8,935 bases of DNA from assembly GCA_018066225.1 (NCBI GenBank), contig JAGHRU010000083.1, positions 1 through 8,935 of the forward strand, given 5' to 3'. The notes under the pieces are model-generated. The model had not been told where the DNA came from and made no database searches. It worked only from the letters and a program-made list of their open reading frames with translations. Of this stretch, positions 6,666-8,935 are shown piece by piece. How positions within the stretch are numbered: the first letter of the stretch is position 1; every line of letters begins with the position of its first letter. The DNA is from Candidatus Equimonas enterica (GTDB lineage: Bacteria; Bacteroidota; Bacteroidia; Bacteroidales; Bacteroidaceae). The position numbers and the translations under genes are program-made.

Positions 6666-7820
6666 ATGGAAGACTATTCCGATATACGTCCCTATGTCGA
6701 TAGTGAAGTCGTAGAAGGCTTTGAGACTCTGATAAAAGACGATGAATTTATCAAAGTCTTGCGTCATTTCAAGCCTTTATTGCCGCCTTTTGTCATTCGC
6801 ACTATGCTCAAGACAAAGATGCACGGCATATCTACTGTGCTTGATTGGCAAAAGCACTTCATCTACCCCCAGGTGAAGCGTCTTATGAAGCGCATTTCCC
6901 AAGGTTATTCCTTGACCTTGCCTATGCAATTTGATATGCAAGCCAATCACACGTTCCTGTCCAACCATCGTGACATCGTGCTCGACTCCGCCTTGCTTGA
7001 TGTGCTATTCATCGACAACGGCTTCCGCTCTACGGCGCAAATTGCCATCGGTGACAACTTGCTCATCAAGCCGTGGATAAAGACTTTGGTACGTCTCAAT
7101 AAAGCCTTTATCGTGCAGCGGTCGCTCCCGGTGCGTGAAGCTCTGAAAGCATCAATGCACATGAGCGAATATATGCACCACGTCATGGCAAATACGCCCG
7201 ACAACATCTGGATAGCCCAGCGCGAAGGTCGTGCCAAAGACTCGTCGGACAAGACCCAAGAGGCCGTACTCAAAATGATGACGCTCGGTGGCGAAGGGAC
7301 AGTCGTGGAGCGCTTGAAAGCCATGCGAATTGTGCCGACAACGATTTCTTACGAGTATGACCCTTGTGACTATCTTAAAGCCAAGGAATTTCAATTGAAG
7401 CGCGACCATGCGGATTACACCAAGACCAAGAAAGACGACATGGACAATATGCGTGTCGGCATCTTGGGACAGAAGGGGCGTGTACGCTATATCTGTGCGC
7501 CTTGCATCAACACTTGGTTGGACGAATTGGCCGAGTTGCCACGCTCAGAGTTCTTCGCAGAAGTATGTCGCCGCATAGATAACGAAATACACCGCCGCTA
7601 TCTTTTGTTCCCCATCAATTATGTCTGTGCAGACATGTTGCAAGGCGACAAGCAGTATGGGGTGTACTACTCCAAAGAGCAACAGCAACAGGTCGAGCAG
7701 TATATCAATAGTCGCATCCAACTTGTGGACCTCCCTAATCGCGACGATGCCTTCATCCGTGAGCGTATCCTCACGATGTATGCCAACCCAGTCTATAATA
7801 AGGCAAAGGCCATGGCGTAA
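6666..7820 (+). CDS. PlsC-like 1-acyl-glycerol-3-phosphate acyltransferase family protein
   Basis: This 384-aa protein carries the acyltransferase blocks of the PlsC/LPLAT family. Block I is SNHRDIVLDSALL (99-111), with the likely catalytic His101. Block II follows as GDNLLIKPWIK, then RLNKAFIVQRS. Block III reads IWIAQREGRAKDSSD (181-195), corresponding to the FPEGTRS region. A later VPTTISYEYDP stretch matches the conserved proline strand (block IV). In known family members these enzymes put a fatty acyl chain on lysophosphatidic acid or a related lipid at the inner membrane. No clear transmembrane helix is seen, so membrane association would be peripheral. It is longer than E. coli PlsC (245 aa), with an N-terminal helical region of about 95 residues and a C-terminal region of about 120 residues. 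The His-Asp spacing is HX5D rather than HX4D. Placement after ddl suggests an envelope role; the exact acyl acceptor is unknown. Confidence 0.82.
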   Translation: MEDYSDIRPYVDSEVVEGFETLIKDDEFIKVLRHFKPLLPPFVIRTMLKTKMHGISTVLDWQKHFIYPQVKRLMKRISQGYSLTLPMQFDMQANHTFLSNHRDIVLDSALLDVLFIDNGFRSTAQIAIGDNLLIKPWIKTLVRLNKAFIVQRSLPVREALKASMHMSEYMHHVMANTPDNIWIAQREGRAKDSSDKTQEAVLKMMTLGGEGTVVERLKAMRIVPTTISYEYDPCDYLKAKEFQLKRDHADYTKTKKDDMDNMRVGILGQKGRVRYICAPCINTWLDELAELPRSEFFAEVCRRIDNEIHRRYLLFPINYVCADMLQGDKQYGVYYSKEQQQQVEQYINSRIQLVDLPNRDDAFIRERILTMYANPVYNKAKAMA

Positions 7821-7830
7821 CAGACTTGCC

Positions 7831-7860
7831 TTGCTGCGTACATTCCGTTAAAATCCTTTG
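7831..7860 (+). promoter_or_regulatory. Possible weak promoter for the CBM9-like gene
   Basis: TTG at 7831-7833 is followed after 19 bases by ATCCTTTG (7853-7860). The TTTG half fits, but the leading TA of the consensus is inverted to AT. It would give a leader of about 25 bases before the ATG at 7891. Read-through from the operon across the 70-base gap is an equally good explanation. Confidence 0.3.
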
Positions 7861-7890
7861 TAGAAGATAACATTTATCCGCCAAATAACT

Positions 7891-8523
7891 ATGAACATTA
7901 TCACTGCAAATCCCGCAAAACCGCTCACGTCAGCAGCCGATGTTGCTGCTTGGCTCGATGAGCAGAATATACCTTTCACCGATGTGGCAACGCTGAATTG
8001 GGCGAAGGAATTTCCCTTGAAGCCTTCCTTCAAAGTGCGTGTGGCGCGTACGGCCGACGCCTTGGTGCTCAACTATCGTGTGCAGGAGCCTGCTGTGCGT
8101 GCCGTCGCCGATGTCGATTGTGGTACCGTATGGGAAGACGCTTGCGCCGAGTGCTTCATCAAAGCCCCCGAAGATGCTGGCTATTACAATATAGAGTGCA
8201 ACTGCATCGGTACGCTGCTCATTGCCTATGGGCAAGGGAGAGAGGCACGCCAACCCTTGGAGGTGGAGGCCTTGAAAGCCGTGAAGCGTTATGCCAGCCT
8301 CGGACGTACGCCTTTTGAAGTGCGCAAAGAGCCGACGACATGGGAACTTTCGCTCATCGTGCCCTTTGCTTTGCTGCCTCATCTTCATGACGATGGCCAG
8401 CGTGCTGACTATGTCGGCAATATCTATAAATGCGGTGACAAATTGCCCGAGCCGCACTTTTTGACGCTCTATCCCATAGATGTGCCATCGCCAGATTACC
8501 ATCGCCCTGAATTCTTCCAGTAG
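7891..8523 (+). CDS. CBM9-like (carbohydrate-binding family 9-like) protein, no signal peptide
   Basis: The 210-aa protein matches the family annotated as carbohydrate-binding family 9-like in Bacteroidota. Seen motifs: WAKEFPLKPSFKVRVARTAD, TVWEDACAECFI (about 90-101), YYNIECNCIGTLLIAYGQG (about 108-126), and the highly characteristic end NIYKCGDKLPEPHFL, then YPIDVPSPDYHRPEFF. The fold is a beta-sandwich related to xylanase and cellulase binding modules; proven sugar binding is known for CBM9 proper and is only assumed here. The N-terminus (MNIITANPAKPLTSAAD) has no hydrophobic core, so the protein should stay in the cytoplasm, which is odd for a glycan-binding module. Seven cysteines are present, several in the two central motifs. 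It follows the acyltransferase gene by 70 bases and ends before a hairpin. Confidence 0.82.
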   Translation: MNIITANPAKPLTSAADVAAWLDEQNIPFTDVATLNWAKEFPLKPSFKVRVARTADALVLNYRVQEPAVRAVADVDCGTVWEDACAECFIKAPEDAGYYNIECNCIGTLLIAYGQGREARQPLEVEALKAVKRYASLGRTPFEVRKEPTTWELSLIVPFALLPHLHDDGQRADYVGNIYKCGDKLPEPHFLTLYPIDVPSPDYHRPEFFQ

Positions 8524-8549
8524 CCAAAAGCAGAAAGGCAGACGAAACA

Positions 8550-8595
8550 AGCAATCCCACAAACGCACTTTCAAGGTGACGTTTGTGGGATTGCT
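8550..8595. terminator. Perfect 16-bp inverted repeat between convergent genes
   Basis: AGCAATCCCACAAACG (8550-8565) pairs without mismatch with its reverse complement at 8580-8595; an inner CAC/GTG with a bulged A can add three pairs. It sits 26 bases after the + strand stop (8523) and 33 bases past the minus-strand stop (8629), so it probably serves both genes. The T-rich flank (TTGTTTCGTC read on the minus strand) is better for the minus-strand transcript; the + side lacks a T run. Confidence 0.8.
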
Positions 8596-8628
8596 GTATG
8601 TGGTCAAGCCTTACGGCTGAAAGTCAGT

Positions 8629-8935
8629 TTACTGGGCACGCAGCAGATCTTCCATTTCCTTGGCCTTTTCGGGCTGATCAAGGTTTTCGTAAAGCAGAGA
8701 GAGGTTGGGAGCCCATGTGCGAACAGACTCGGGCTGCATCTCGCGATACTTTTCAAGCAGGGACAAAGCCTTGTTGAACTCGTCCTTATACTTGGCAGCA
8801 TTCTTGGTGCGGTTGGCCGTCATAAGGTTAATGCCGTTTTGCAGGTGGCACTGGCCTTCGCTGAGGTAGGCCTGCGGGAAGTTGGTATCGATTGCGCGCG
8901 ACTTGGCAAAAGCCTCGGCAGCAGCATCATACTTC
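8629..8935 (-). CDS. TPR-repeat protein, C-terminal part (start outside window)
   Basis: On the minus strand the frame is open from the right edge (base 8934) to a TAA at 8629-8631, giving 101 residues of the C-terminus. The ATG read at 8823-8821 is internal. The text begins KYDAAAEAFAKSRAIDTNFP, then QAYLSEGQCHLQNGINLM, followed by EFNKALSLLEKYREMQPESV and WAPNLSLLYENLDQPEKAKE, ending LLRAQ. These are the alternating helices of tetratricopeptide repeats (A..A...AI..N...A), which form protein-docking solenoids. In Bacteroidota such proteins are often periplasmic or lipoprotein, but the N-terminus is not visible. The role is unknown. The gene is convergent with the CBM9-like gene across the shared hairpin. 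Confidence 0.85.
   Translation of the reverse strand, partial: KYDAAAEAFAKSRAIDTNFPQAYLSEGQCHLQNGINLMTANRTKNAAKYKDEFNKALSLLEKYREMQPESVRTWAPNLSLLYENLDQPEKAKEMEDLLRAQ

Noticed and set aside
7930..8607. 225-aa antisense open frame across the CBM9-like gene
   Set aside because: It runs opposite a clear family match and across the inverted repeat; no motif was seen.

Overview
The window looks like chromosomal DNA of a Bacteroidota organism, most likely Bacteroidales and perhaps Prevotellaceae (the family is inference). Reasons: promoters of the Bacteroidota TTG-N19-21-TAnnTTTG type, a type IX secretion (T9SS) style C-terminal signal on one protein, no strong Shine-Dalgarno sequences, and a set of housekeeping genes typical of the group. 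No rRNA, tRNA, insertion sequence, phage gene or CRISPR array was seen. Genes are densely packed and mostly on the + strand.

Layout. (1) Bases 1-439 hold the 3' part of a nitroreductase-family gene. (2) Bases 605-3422 hold a two-gene exported module. A 173-aa protein with a signal peptide and a T9SS-like C-terminal domain overlaps by ATGA with a 753-aa secreted repeat protein that resembles the Cthe_2159/DUF4353 beta-helix carbohydrate-binding family. (3) Bases 3512-3832 hold a self-contained ribosomal protein L34 unit (rpmH) with its own promoter and a strong hairpin terminator. (4) Bases 3879-7820 hold a four-gene co-directional operon with gaps of 5, 25 and 5 bases. It encodes a membrane-anchored PASTA protein, an RluD-type pseudouridine synthase, D-Ala-D-Ala ligase and a PlsC-like acyltransferase. 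(5) Bases 7891-8523 hold a CBM9-like protein without a signal peptide. (6) A 16-bp perfect inverted repeat lies between it and a convergent minus-strand TPR protein that runs off the right edge.

The operon combines cell-envelope synthesis (peptidoglycan precursor, phospholipid, peptidoglycan-associated PASTA protein) with ribosome maturation, so coordination with growth is a plausible reading. The least ordinary part is the exported pair at 643-3422. I see no clear evidence of a wholly new defence or mobile system. The strongest leads are that pair, the almost leaderless start of the PASTA operon, and the altered HX5D spacing in the acyltransferase.
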